From positions 89,090,776-89,154,775 of the forward strand of contig JBOZIK010000001.1 of NCBI GenBank assembly GCA_051453625.1: a stretch of 64,000 bases of DNA, read 5' to 3'. Shown here piece by piece: positions 35,290 through 46,277 of this stretch (position 1 is the stretch's first letter; each line of letters begins with the position of its first letter). The translations under genes were made by a program, and so were the position numbers. Under the pieces are notes generated by a model, which was not told where the DNA came from, did not search any database, and saw only the letters and a program-made list of their open reading frames with translations. The stretch comes from Welwitschia mirabilis. Lineage: Eukaryota > Gnetophyta > Gnetopsida > Welwitschiales.

Positions 35290-36570
35290 TTCTAATGTTC
35301 AAGGTTTCATCAAAAGGTTTTTCATCTATTTTCAACCTTTTTCCATTAACTTTCTAAATCCTTTTAATGTCTAAGTTAGAAATCTCAATGGATCCATTAG
35401 AATGTACTTTTTCTATAGGATAAGAACCTAATCATTTAGAGGTTAACTTGTTGTGTAAAAGATGCATTCTAGTATTGTAAAAAATAACAAGTTAACCAAG
35501 TTCAAACTTTTTATGAAGTAATGTTTTATCATGTTTGAACTTATCTTGGGATTTGTAAATGAATTAATGATGTATGATACATGTAGGTTTTTTATCTAAG
35601 TGATTAAGTTAGGCTAATCTATTTTTAATATTTCCATGAAGGTTTATAAGATTAAGTTAATGGGGAGAATGATAAGCATTATAACATACATCAACTGGTA
35701 AAATACAAACTTTTTTGTATATAAGTTCATAAGAAAAAAAACCAAGAGAATTATGTCAAGTAGTATAGTAATCCCAAAGAACATCATTAAGCTTAGAAGC
35801 ACAATATTTTTTATTAATAAAGACAAGTTTTTAAAGCATTTTCTTTATTTCTCTATTTGCATTTTCATATTGACCATTAGTTTATGGATGAAAATCATAA
35901 GCTACTCTATGTTTAACTCAAGTGGATAAAAGAAGTATTCTAAAAATATGATTAATAAAATGAGTTTCTTGATCACTAATGATAATTCTAGGAAAGCCAA
36001 AATGTTGAAAAATATAAGTNNNNNNNNNNNNNNNNNNNNNNNNNNNNNNNNNCATAAAAGTAGAAATAGCTTCAAACAATTTAATAATATAATTAAGAGT
36101 CACTAAAATATAATTTTTATCATTATAAGGTGGTTTAATAGGACCTATAAAATTAATTTTCCAAAAATAAAAAGGTTCACATTCAATAATAAGATTAAGA
36201 AACATATAATGAAAATGAATAAGTCTACCATAATATTGACAAGCATCACAGCTTCTAGCAAAATCAAAAGAGTTCTAAAAAAGACTAAGCTAATAAAACC
36301 CAGAGTGAAGAATTTCCATTGCCATTTTTTGTCTAATAAAATGACCTTCATAAACATCACCATGGTAAAAATGAAGGATGTATAATTTTTATTATTTAGG
36401 CATACATTTTCTCATAATTTGGTCTTTGCACCTATAGTAAAGATGTGGATATATCCATTCATAATTACCTATTCTACCAAAAAAATTTCAATGCTACAAT
36501 GTTTTCATGGTAACAAGATAATTAACTATATTAGCATATAAGGAGAAGGATGAGTATAATATATGATAAA
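35290..36570 (-). pseudogene. Gy-M integrase remnant (unit 2)
   Basis: Minus strand in order: YANIVNYLV (about 36520-36545); HHCC zinc finger with H-DVYEGH and SCDACQYYGRL (about 36230-36365); core CEPFYFWKINFIGPIKPPYN (about 36120-36185), YILVTLNYI-KLFEAI, then FGFPRIIISDQETHFIN (about 35960-36010), which contains the second catalytic Asp; and the tail KVNGKRLK (about 35330-35360). The first catalytic Asp position (WGIDF in the family) reads WKINF, a D-to-N change that would kill activity. A 33-base gap at 36020-36052 interrupts the core. The ORF at 35644-35826 is a shadow. Confidence 0.88.
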
Positions 36571-37155
36571 AAGTTATTAATCTAAAAAAAATCATCAATC
36601 ATAAGATCATTAAGAGAAAAAGAAAGATGTGACAAATGATCTACTATGCTGTTATGTTTTCCTACTTTATCAATTGTGGTAAGATTAAATTCTTACATGA
36701 GAAGAATCCATCTAATTAGTATAGAACTATAATATTTCTAGATCATGAGGTATCTAATAGCTACATGATCAATATAAACATTCATATGAAATCCTAAAAG
36801 AGAGTATCTAAGATTATCAAATCAAAATATTATGGCTAACATTTCTTTCTTAGTAGTAGTGTAATTTGATTAAGCTTTAGATAAAATTTTACTATGATAA
36901 GATCTAACTTTAAAATCAATTTTATACTTTTATTCAAGAATCCCATCCAAGATAATATTACTAGCATCACATATTAATTTAAAATATTTATTTTAATTAG
37001 GTTCTCTTATAATAAGTGTAGAAGAGATTTTATATTTAAGTATTTCAAAAGAAATCTGAAAAGATTCATTCCATTTAAATTTAGCTTCTTTTCAAGTGAT
37101 GAGTAAAGGGGTTTATAAATTTTAGCATAATTCTGAATAAAATGATTATAAAAAC
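36571..37155 (-). pseudogene. Gy-M RT thumb and RNase H remnant (unit 2)
   Basis: Minus strand from the junction: GFYNHFIQNYAKIYKPLYSS, then KISSTLIIREPN-like text, the RNase H core with CDASN (about 36950-36975), SNYTTTKKEMLA (about 36830-36860), MNVYIDHVAIRYLM (about 36750-36790) and a terminal KHNSIVDHLSH (about 36625-36665). Several frameshifts. This supplies the segment hidden by the gap in unit 1. Confidence 0.85.
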
Positions 37156-37379
37156 AAATTTTCTTACCCTTTACCATACCCTCCTTATTTAATTAACCAA
37201 TAACCACCACATACTAATCAAAATTCCTATCTTGGAATACCTTACTTTCAATAAGAATTTGATTTTACACCTTTCATTACACCTCATGATTCTTATCCTT
37301 TATCATTGTATTCCTATCATCCATTATCCTTCAATCATTAACAACATTCATTCACCTCATTTGAAGAGAGAGTAAAAAC

Positions 37380-38160
37380 TTGCATAGATTCTTAAAACCA
37401 AATCAATCAAGACCATAAAAAAGTTTTTAAACAACGTTCCTTTTTCCTAAATAAGCTTGAGCATAATTTTCAAATTTGAATTTGAACCTCTAATAAATCA
37501 CTCAAAATAATACTTAAACTATGGAAATCCTCAACTAAAAAGAAGAAGACCTTTCTTAATCCATAAATCTAAAATCCTTGAAAATTTTAAAAGGATTAAG
37601 GCCTGTAAAATCAACAAACTCAAATTACATCGAATGAGGAAGAAACAAATGAGGATTTTAAGTTTAGAAATGCATTAGTTAATGATTAACTATTTACAAG
37701 AAATCTATACTATAAAATAGGATTAAACACATTAGATGATGAATCAAAAAATGAACAACTATGTGAGGAAGGCTACACCTTAGAGACTTCTACAATCAAG
37801 GATGAGTCATTAAGTGATATTAATAAAAAGAAAAATGGCTTACAATCATTGTCAATTAGGAAATTACAAGATTAAAAATCCCATAGTAATCTTAAGAAGA
37901 AAGAAAACATTAGTAAAGAACTAATTCTTGATCCATCTCATGAGAATTCCTCTCAATAACTCAATGAACCAACTATTACATCTTTACCTTTTATTAAGCA
38001 ACAGTTAAATCTTAAAAAAAGAGAAAAAACTTATATAGAATTGGAACCAACTTTCAAAGATCTTTATTTCTTTGATGAAGTAACTTTTAATTCATTTTCA
38101 TCTTGTTTCCAAAATGAGGTCTTGTAAGGGTTGTTGAATAAGTAAAACAAGCTAAGACAT
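37380..38160 (+). pseudogene. Gy-P internal reading frame, unknown function (unit 3)
   Basis: Third copy of the unknown frame: FRNALVND-LFTRNLY, LCEEGYTLETSTIKDESL, LEPTFKDLYFFDEV can be read with more stops than in unit 2. No known domain. Confidence 0.5.
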
Positions 38161-39909
38161 GGACTATTGCTAATCTTAAATGCATAAAATATTTTTATTA
38201 CATTAATGTTCTTTTGTATTTCATAACCTATTACAAAAAAATTTATTTATATTGGCTCCTAATTCAAAATATTTCACAAATTTTTGAATCATCTGATAGT
38301 TATTTCCACACTCTTAAGCCTCCATGCATATATCACTTTAGAGACTTTTTAGCTTTTAGGTTAGATTTTTGTTATAGGCTAGATTTTTCTTTTAGTTTTG
38401 ATTCATTTCATAAAAATAAAAGACTTGAAAACATATGTGCTTTATGGTCTCTCTTTCCTAAAACCTCACAAGCACTTCCATCTATACAACCATTGCTTTA
38501 AACCCTTTTACTTAGGAATCCCTAAATTTCAGCCATCTAAGCTTGTTCATTCATCCCTTTTATTTCTTAATAAATCCACTAAACCTATAAACCATCTATC
38601 CTAACCATTAATCCATAAATTTCTAATACTTACTGATCCCGGTTAATGACTCTTAACTAAAAATAAATAATGAATGATCTTTTTATTACCTGAGTAATGG
38701 CCATGATTGAGTTTATTTATGGGTTTTTAAGAAAAAGTATACTTATTTTTAGTTCGTTTATTAAAAGCATGTTCATTTAAAGTATTTTATTTTAGAAACA
38801 CTTAGTTAAAAATGTGGAATTTACCTTCATTTATGTTTCTTAAGTCTAAAACCCTTTAAGGGGAACAAAATTTATCTTGATTAGGCTAATGAGCTAATAA
38901 CTTCTCAGATGTGCATAAAAAATGATTATGGAAAGGTTAATAAAAGAAAAATAATATATCTCTTCTCTAAAAACACATAACATTCATCAATTAATTAGCT
39001 TTAATTAATTACATTAGGGATATGGACATTCATTGGTAAGTCAGCTCTAATGATCTAATTGTAACATCAACTGCATCGAGATTATAAAGACTCACTAGTA
39101 ATGTAGCACTAATTTTTGCATTAAATAACATTATTAACTCCATTTATAGAAGTTGTTATAACATTAAATGCTTAATGTGATTTAGAAGCTTAAAAGTAAG
39201 GACATATGTGAAGGTAAAAATAGAAAATAAAGGAATTAAAAAAAGGAAATTGGAGTCTTTATATGAGTCATTGTATTTTAACTTTCATACTTAGGATTTG
39301 CTATTATTTCTTAAATTATTATAAATCACTTGATTAAAACTACACTTATTTGATATTAAGGTTCATTAAAAAATAAAATTATAATAAAGGCCATTAATTT
39401 GGCTAGGTTCACTCATTTATTCATTGATTAATGGTTAAGTCCATTATCACATCTTCATTATCAATCTTCATTACCTATTCTACCTCACTCGCACATCATT
39501 AAAAAAAAACTTTTTAAGGTTTATCTTTTAATTTAGAATTTTTAGAAAGAAATAAAATAGTCATTTTGCATTAGTTAGTTTTTTTCTTTCATAGCTTAAG
39601 TACTTCGCTTTTCATTACTTTTAATAAAAAGGACTCAACAAAATCTTTTTAATGTTATGTTCACAAATGATTTAACAACTTTCTATGATAAACATTAAGG
39701 ACATGGCTAAGTTTTAGTGGGAGGTATGTCATCTATTTTTTACCAAAATTTTAATTTTAATGACTTATTTGCTTAAACATGGCTATAAAATTTTTCAAAG
39801 TTGTATCATTTTTACACTTGAGTACTTTCCCTTTGATAATTTTTACATGATTAAACATTTTGTTATCAACTTTTTGCTAAGTGTCTAGCAAAATTCTAGT
39901 TAGGGGATA
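38161..39909 (+). other. Gy-P 3' internal non-coding DNA (unit 3)
   Basis: Homologous to 8728-10637, ending in the polypurine text TAGTTAGGGGATA. The plus-strand ORFs at 38214-38604 are not conserved as frames in the other two units and are rejected. Confidence 0.55.
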
Positions 39910-41230
39910 TATTAATATATCAAATTTCTTAGGATAATTTATTGTAAATAAAGGCATAAATTTAATTATTTTAATATAAAATATGTATTCTATTATTTTT
40001 AAAATAAAATTTAACATTATTCTTTTTTCCATGATTATTACAAATATTTAGCCATATTTTAGAACATATGACAGAAGATGGATACAATTCTACATAAAAC
40101 AAATAGTGGTAATGCGGACATGAGGTGGTGACATGTAGTATTAGCATTCTAAGACACGTGGAAGAGACATGTGAAGGTGGCAATGGAGACATGTGATGAT
40201 AGTACTAGTTGGTAGAGGAATTTGGCTCCAAAGATCATATGTTAAAATTATAATAATAAGGATTCAACCTAAGGCTATATGATGATCTCCACTAAATGCT
40301 ATAAGACAACCTCCATCAAATGCTAAAGAATGAAGAGTCTACCTAATGCTGGAGGCTAAAATTTTATCTACCTAATGCTATAATACAACCTCAACCAAAT
40401 CCTATAAGACAAAATCTTATCTACATAATGCTCAATGATGAAGATTCTACCTAATGCTATAAGCTAAAGGCTCTCAACCACCTTAACCCTACCCTCACTA
40501 ATAAAAGAAGCTTAATCCCTCATTTGTAATCATCTTTTATTTGGATAAGGCATGAAACCTTTGAAGCATTAAGGTGCAATGGCCTTCTGAGTACTTCTTT
40601 AGGGTGTGAAGTTGTTGAGGAGTCCTTTCTTTCATTTCATCTTTGATGTACTGTACCTATTGTTAATTTAATAACTTAGAGTTATTTCTTTTTGCATGTT
40701 AATTTTAAATTCAATTTTGTACTACGAATACTTAAGGGGTAATGTAAATATCAAATTTATTTTTGTCAATCGAGTAAATTTATTTAGATAATTAATTCAT
40801 AATCTTAGTATTTTCATGGGTCTTGCATACCATTAGTCCATACATTTCATTTTTACTCTAAGGTTGTAAGGGATCAGTAATAATTAAGTTCACCAACACT
40901 CAAATGATAAATGAGATTATGTCACCATGATCTAAGCCTTTACACTTAATGGTCTGAGTCTTTAGTTTAGGATAGTGATGCATATGGTCAAGTAAGAACT
41001 TGTAGAAGGATTAATCTAATGACTTGTAACTTGCTTGCTTTCCAATTTTTCAATAAAGTTTTAAAATAAAATATCAACTTTCTCTTATTTTTCTTTTTTT
41101 GTTTTTTTTATAACTTACAAGTTAGCAAGAGTTACTATAATTTCTATTTAGTTAAACCTAATTATATTTATGAAAGAATGATAACTAAGTTTTTAACTTA
41201 GTTTAAATCTAGACATTCTAAAACAAGATA
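39910..41230 (+). repeat. Gy-P 3' LTR, complete (unit 3)
   Basis: About 1.32 kb from TATTAATATAT to CAAGATA. About 16 bases are lost near the start (AACATTTATAT region). TATA box decayed near 40498. U3 sub-repeats of AATGCTATAAGA type at about 40295-40470. Minus ORF 39971-40192 is a shadow. Confidence 0.87.
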
Positions 41231-41235
41231 ATTCC
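41231..41235. repeat. Gy-P target-site duplication ATTCC, right copy (unit 3)
   Basis: Matches 5498-5502 and 26426-26430. Confidence 0.8.
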
Positions 41236-41540
41236 ATGCATACCAGTGCAAAGGTCCCTTCAAAATCAATCACTTCTTACTGGTTGTATTCTTTTGTCAT
41301 TAATATTTATTTGTCTCTAATGATATTATCATTTTTATTTGTCTTATTTCTAAATATCCATTTTATTTTTGTTACTAGTCTATCTAATGGCCTTGGAATA
41401 GATTCTTAAACATTACATCTTTTAAACTTGTTTAAATCATCTTGCATAGCTATAATCCAATGTTCATTATATTCTACCTCATTTGAGTTCTAGGGATTTA
41501 CTTAACAAATATAGGTTGTGAGGTTATAAAACTGCTTAAT
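41236..41540 (-). pseudogene. Cop reverse transcriptase N-terminal part (unit 3)
   Basis: Same content as 26431-26760: the segment before the Gy-P site reads as the GYNQ-EVIDFEGTFALV portion, followed outward by NKDKMDI and AMQDDLNKFKRCNV-like text near 41415-41465. Stops interrupt it. Confidence 0.82.
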
Positions 41541-42765
41541 ATAACTTATTATTAGTACATTAACATATGGACTAGTAATTATTTTACTAATTGAGCAACT
41601 CTTTTTTCAGTCTAATCATTTGTAAGGGGGTTTGTTTTTCATGGTTGTCTTTATTCTTCTCATCACTATTTATTTGTGTAGAATGGTTGTTAGTAGTTCA
41701 TTTAAGTTGTATAGGCATAGAATCATCTTATACATAAATAGATGTTAAATCAGTATCATCAATTTCAACATTTATAGTTTTCTATATTACTCACATTTTC
41801 TTATTGAGCACTCAGTAGGCTTACTAATCATTAAATATCAAAGAAAAATACCTTAATTAACCTTAGAATCAAATTTTCAAAGATGATATTTTCCATTTAG
41901 GATAAAGCATTTTGAACCAAAAACATAAAATTAAAACTTGTAAAGGTTTCTTACCTAACCATAGCTCATATGAAGTTTCAGAAGTGAAACATCTTACCAA
42001 AACTCTATTTGAGATATAAAAAACTATATTAATGTCTTTTGTCCAAAAATGGTAAAGAACTTGTTGATTATGCATTAATGTCCTTATTGTCTCATATAGT
42101 ACCTCATTCTTTTTTTTAGCTACTCTATTTTATTGTGGTACTCTTAGAGCTGAGAATTAATGAANNNNNNNNNNAAACCTTACATTCTTTAATTTTGTAC
42201 CATTGTCACTTATTATTGTTTTAATCCTGTAAACTTTCTAATTTTATAATCTAATATACAACTTAAAAAATATATCAATGGCCTCATCCTTGTGTGCAAT
42301 GAATGATACCCATGTAAAATGAGAATAATCATCAATAATAATTAAGTAATATCTTTTCTTGCTAGTCCTTTTAGTAGTATATTAACCAACAATATTAAGA
42401 GTAGAAGATCCAAAGAATGTTTAGTAAAGATATAATTTTTCTTACCAAACCTTAATTTTGTTTTATTTACTTTTTAACAAGTTTCACAAAATTAATCATC
42501 AAAATCTTGGAATTTGGAAAGTTTCTTACTATATCCTTTAATGTTAAGATCTTTAGTAGATTCATGTTCACATGTCCAAGTGTTTTGTACCACATACTTG
42601 CATCATCTATATTACTTAGCAAATATTTAATAATTTTATTGGTAAATATCTTATAATGTGGTGATATAAACATTTGATTTTCTGTATCCAACAAATAGAA
42701 CTTTATTTTACTTGCATTTCTTAATAACACAATTATTTTTAGCAAAAGGCACTAAAAACTTTACA
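41541..42765 (-). pseudogene. Cop integrase and GAG-pre-integrase remnant (unit 3)
   Basis: Best integrase copy. Open stretch 42467-42745 holds FYLLDTENQM, MWYKTLGHVNMNLLKIL and KLVKK: the GAG-pre-integrase domain (WHxRLGHVN in the family) running into the zinc finger. Then, near 42104-42160, FSALRVPQ-NRVAKKKN matches FSAPRTPQQNGVVERKN, the end of the DDE core. Another open stretch, 41869-42075, has FWTKDINIVFYISNRVLVR and SYELWLGKKP, typical of the core's far side. A 10-base gap lies at 42165-42174. Non-functional. Confidence 0.88.
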
Positions 42766-43930
42766 TCTCATAGTTGACTCATACTAGGTAAATTATATTG
42801 CAAAACTTTAACACAAAACACGTTTTTCAACTTAGCTAGATTACCTTCACTAATGGTTTCAATACCCTAATTGGAACTTCTATGTTATCTCAAAAGGTGA
42901 TCACTCCTTTATATTGCTCAACCAAGGAAGTAAAACTCAATTTATACCTATCATGTGTTTATATCATCCACAATTAACATACCAAGTGTATCTCTTTTTA
43001 GCTTAGAAGATAACTTACATAAAAAGAGTTGTAAAAAGAGTTCTCCTTGATTTAGGAATCAATGCCTCCTTTAGTTTACATGTATTAAATTTTGTATCAT
43101 TTTCTTTATCCTATTGGTATTATTAACATGATATATTCTACTAAATGTATATGTATAATTAAATTGATAGTAACCACATTTATAATAGTAATAAGAAGTA
43201 ATGTTGTTAAAAGTTCAATGCTTACACCTTGGCTTAGAGTTCCACTTCTTAAAAATTAATGTTGAAGTATTTGTAAAAGCTTCATTATTTTCTAGGCCAC
43301 TCTTGCTATTGGCACTTTTACATTCACTAAGCATAACCTTAATGTCTCCTTTCCTTGGGTTAATTTCTCATTAATATTATTTTCATCTATAAATCAGGAT
43401 CTAACATTCTTCAACCTACATGCTAATCTATTAATCTTAGCCATAAGTTCTAAGTTTTTATTTACCAGTCTATTACAATAACTCTTTTTTTATTCATAAG
43501 CTAATTCATGATTACAAAACAATTTCTTCATCTTAGGACATACTTTTTGCAACTTAATAAATTCTTTAGAAATTAAACCATACCTTTCTTAAAGTGTCAT
43601 ACTTGTTTTGCCTTCACTTTCTAACTCTTCATCATTTCCTTCCTCTTTTTTATTACTTGGATTATGGATGATGGTCATGCAAGATGCATGAGCACTTCCA
43701 TTATTTGAAGTATCTACTTCTATAACATCTTCATCTTTGTCTCAACTTATAAATAAGTATTTATTTTCCTTGGTGTTTTTATTTTATTATTTTTTATGCA
43801 AATAGTTAGAGCTAGGACATTTTGATGCTAAACATCCTCATCCTTTACAAGCCTAATAGTATAATCTAGAAATAACATTTTTAAAAGAAGAATTAAAACT
43901 ATAAAAAGACTTATCTTTAAACTTACTTTT
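42766..43930 (-). pseudogene. Cop gag C-terminal edge and gag-integrase interval (unit 3)
   Basis: Homologous to 12520-13620. Zinc-knuckle remnant opposite about 43795-43860 (CKG-GCLASKCPS-like). The gag capsid-like part and N-terminus are missing because of the deletion at 43930. Confidence 0.65.
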
Positions 43931-44400
43931 ATAAAATCTTTTTTAAACTTGGTTCCATGGTTTTAAGCTTTTATAAGAAATATTTCTTAGTCATACTTTC
44001 TCTTTTTCTTTTAATGTGATGAGAAAGATAACCATGTAAGTATGATTGCTATTTCTTTTTTTTTTTAACTATTTTTTAAGTAAGCACTAATTGTTTGATG
44101 TTGGCTATATGTTGAAGAGGATCTACATCATTTTCTTCATTGAAAATAGGATATGCATTTAGATTTCTTAACTCAACATCATCACTAGAAGATAGGTCAA
44201 AAGAATTTTGGATTTCATGCCTTTTATTTACAATTAGTTCTTTAAGAGTAACATTAGTATTTGGATTAGTGGGGGTAGCAGAGTTTCTTATCATGATAGG
44301 AGGATTAGATAAAGCTACTTATTTCTATTTTTACATAGAATTCGATGTTGCAATAAAACTATTTGCTTCTAAACTTTCTTTTAAAAAAAATTCTTAGAAA
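43931..44400 (-). pseudogene. Gy-M gag N-terminal piece (probable)
   Basis: Minus-strand open stretch 44076-44294 reads MIRNSATPTNPNTNVTL, KRHEIQNSFDLSSSDD and NAYPIFNEENDVDPLQHI. The last words resemble the opening of plant gypsy capsid domains (a DG-x-DP-x-x-H pattern), but the match is weak. It lies upstream of the Gy-M primer site in the coding direction as gag should, and has no homologue in units 1 and 2. Its far end is cut by the junction at 43930. The plus-strand ORF at 44140-44397 is its shadow. Confidence 0.45.
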
Positions 44401-44991
44401 AAGTCAGATTCTGAAGCAATAAACGTAGAAAAATCTTATTGCTTAATTCTTAAAATGTTTTGTGTATGTGGGATGTGTCTACCTAGATTTAGTTCCTAGT
44501 CGATCAAACCTTCTTGGATGTTTTCTTTGCTTAGCAACTACTCTCTTTAATGCTTCATCTTTTTACTAAAGTTTATCATATCCTAGCATGCTTAGTTTTA
44601 TTTCTTTAAATATCATCTCTATGATCATCCAAATAATGTACCTAGATGATAGAATACATTAAAAAACTAAAAATGAAAAACACAAAAAAATAGAATCACA
44701 AAATAACACAGAATGAAAACTGATAGTCATCTTTTGAGTCATCTAAATGATAGAGTAAATGATAGGAAAAACCCTAGTTCTTATGAAAATAAAAAACCCT
44801 AGTTATTACCATGTGTCATTTAGATAAAGAAGGGAACAACAAGGCATTATTTTTGGAATGCAAATTAGAAAATATGAAAAGAAAAACCTATAGTTCTACT
44901 GTAAAGTTATAACACTACTATAAAGAAATACTTGAATTGAAATTCAACCTACTTATTAATTTATCAATAATCCTCAAACTCCAAGTAGCCT
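44401..44991 (-). other. Gy-M leader
   Basis: No frame. Carries TCATC...GATGA palindromic motifs near 44618-44645, 44725-44765 and 44812, the same type as in the Gy-M LTR and 3' spacer, which supports assigning this single-copy stretch to Gy-M. Confidence 0.5.
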
Positions 44992-45009
44992 TCCTCAATA
45001 ATGGCACTA
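44992..45009 (-). other. Gy-M primer-binding site (tRNA-Asp)
   Basis: Plus strand TCCTCAATAATGGCACTA compares with TCCCCGGCAACGGCGCCA, the plant tRNA-Asp 3' end. Eleven of eighteen match and all seven differences are transitions. It lies three bases from the LTR, as expected. Confidence 0.8.
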
Positions 45010-45012
45010 ATA

Positions 45013-46272
45013 TGTTGTAGTATGTATTTATGTAATGTTATATCCTTAGAAATCATATTAATCACAAATATATACATAAGTACAACATACTAATATAGAT
45101 GGGAGTGGACTCAAACATCGTGATTCTATCAAAGGAACATGTGAGAATAAAGAGAATTGATTTTAAATAAAATATTAATTTACTTTCTAATTAAAACAAA
45201 ATAACAATGTAAAGTAAACCACACAAGTAAACACACTTATGAAAATGTAATGTAAAACTAATCTAAATGCAACATCTATTTGGTTACCAAATCAACCAAT
45301 CACATAGATTAACCTTGTATAACCTAGATCGATCAAGGAAAATATCACTAATCAAAACCAACCTAAGATATTACATGCATTAAATAAAATATGAAAATAA
45401 TGTAAGTTAATATAGAAAATAAAATTTAATACACCTAACTACTAGTATCAACTGTAATAAAGGTTTCTCTCATGATCTATATCATAGATGAAGCTATCAT
45501 GGAATCATAAGAAACATAAATCATAAGGAAGATGTACATAACAAAAGATATGAAAAGGAAAATAGACTTTTGATTATATTCAATTCAACATTTATGTTAT
45601 AAAGTAGCAGCACCACAATGAAGGATGCATAGCCCAACACCAAGGAAGACATCTCTCTGCAATAATAAAGGATGCATCTCCTGCCCTTTGATCTCCTATC
45701 ACAAGAATTCTTAGTGCGAAAGATTATCAAGTTGGAGTTGAGGATGAAGGAGGTATTTATTACAAATAAAGACTCTAAAAATAACAAACACTAATAAATG
45801 TAGTAAACCTTCCTTCCTAATGGCTATTCAAGAAGAACATAACACATGATAAAATTTTGGTGAAGTTTGGTGAAGAGTTATTTTTAGTGTCATCCTACTA
45901 ATTATCCAAACATCATAGGAGATTATACCACATCATACAATATCCAAATTAGTTATTAGATTAGTCTAGTAAGTGTCCTAATTAACATAAGTTCTTCTAT
46001 CATTTGTATTATCATCTAAATGATAATGTGGATGATGGGCTTTGTAAAGATATTTCTTGTGTAAGATTAACCTCTTTAATTATAAGATTTCTTCTTCAAA
46101 TAAGAAGTATTTCAATTTTCCTTAAATGTTGTTAAATGTAATGAAGATTTCATGTTTTCATGATATTTGCTTTAGCTCTTCATTATCCTTGCAACTCAGA
46201 ATAAACTTATCTAACGTTTTGTAAAACTACTCAAAAAACCCTATCAAATACATATAATTTAACATTGTAACA
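45013..46272 (-). repeat. Gy-M 5' LTR
   Basis: 1.26 kb, TGTTGTAGTATG to TTGTAACA, keeping both TG and CA termini. Homologous to 14556-15809 and 30041-31257. Its left neighbour is the primer site, whereas those copies have polypurine tracts on their right, so this is the 5' LTR. The minus ORF 45521-45787 is LTR text. Confidence 0.88.
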
Positions 46273-46277
46273 AGGGT
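46273..46277. repeat. Gy-M target-site duplication AGGGT, right copy
   Basis: Identical to 30036-30040; one transition from 14551-14555. Confidence 0.78.

Larger units (their letters stand above)
22280..37155. repeat. Tandem array unit 2 (about 14.88 kb)
   Basis: Starts CTTTTCTTATCC right after the Gy-M thumb codons. Most complete unit: Gy-P interior, full Gy-P 3' LTR, target duplication, Cop RT N-part, integrase, gag, Gy-M 3' LTR and 3' half. Private features are a minisatellite (23284-23396), a 37-bp duplication (33325-33398) and a 33-base gap (36020-36052). Confidence 0.88.
37156..43930. repeat. Tandem array unit 3, truncated by deletion (about 6.8 kb)
   Basis: Begins at the same junction as unit 2 (TTTTCTTACCC after Gy-M thumb codons). 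Holds Gy-P interior and 3' LTR, Cop RT N-part, integrase and the C-terminal edge of gag. Homology to units 1 and 2 stops at AACTTACTTTT (43930), where Gy-M 5'-end sequence takes over. Confidence 0.87.
14556..46272 (-). mobile_element. Gy-M: Athila/Tat-type Ty3/gypsy element, split and partly triplicated
   Basis: Minus-strand element. Its 3' LTR and 3' half (unknown frame, integrase, RNase H, RT thumb) occur at 14556-22279 and again at 30041-37155. Its 5' end (gag piece, leader, tRNA-Asp primer site, 5' LTR) occurs once, at 43931-46272. RT N-terminal part and protease are absent from the window. Assignment to Athila/Tat rests on the primer site, PWYANIVNYLV between RNase H and integrase, and a KVNGxRLK integrase tail. 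The span given includes intervening array DNA that belongs to other elements. Confidence 0.82.

Noticed and set aside
38214-38604. Overlapping plus-strand ORFs of 95 and 68 codons
   Set aside because: The homologous segments of units 1 and 2 have stops early in these frames, so they are chance openings in Gy-P non-coding DNA.
14556-46272. Reading the Gy-M LTR copies as LTRs of Cop
   Set aside because: Considered first because they adjoin Cop gag. The tRNA-Asp primer site at 44992, the polypurine tracts on the other side, the AGGGT duplication and the separate 1-1354/46278-47749 repeat show they belong to a gypsy element inserted into Cop.
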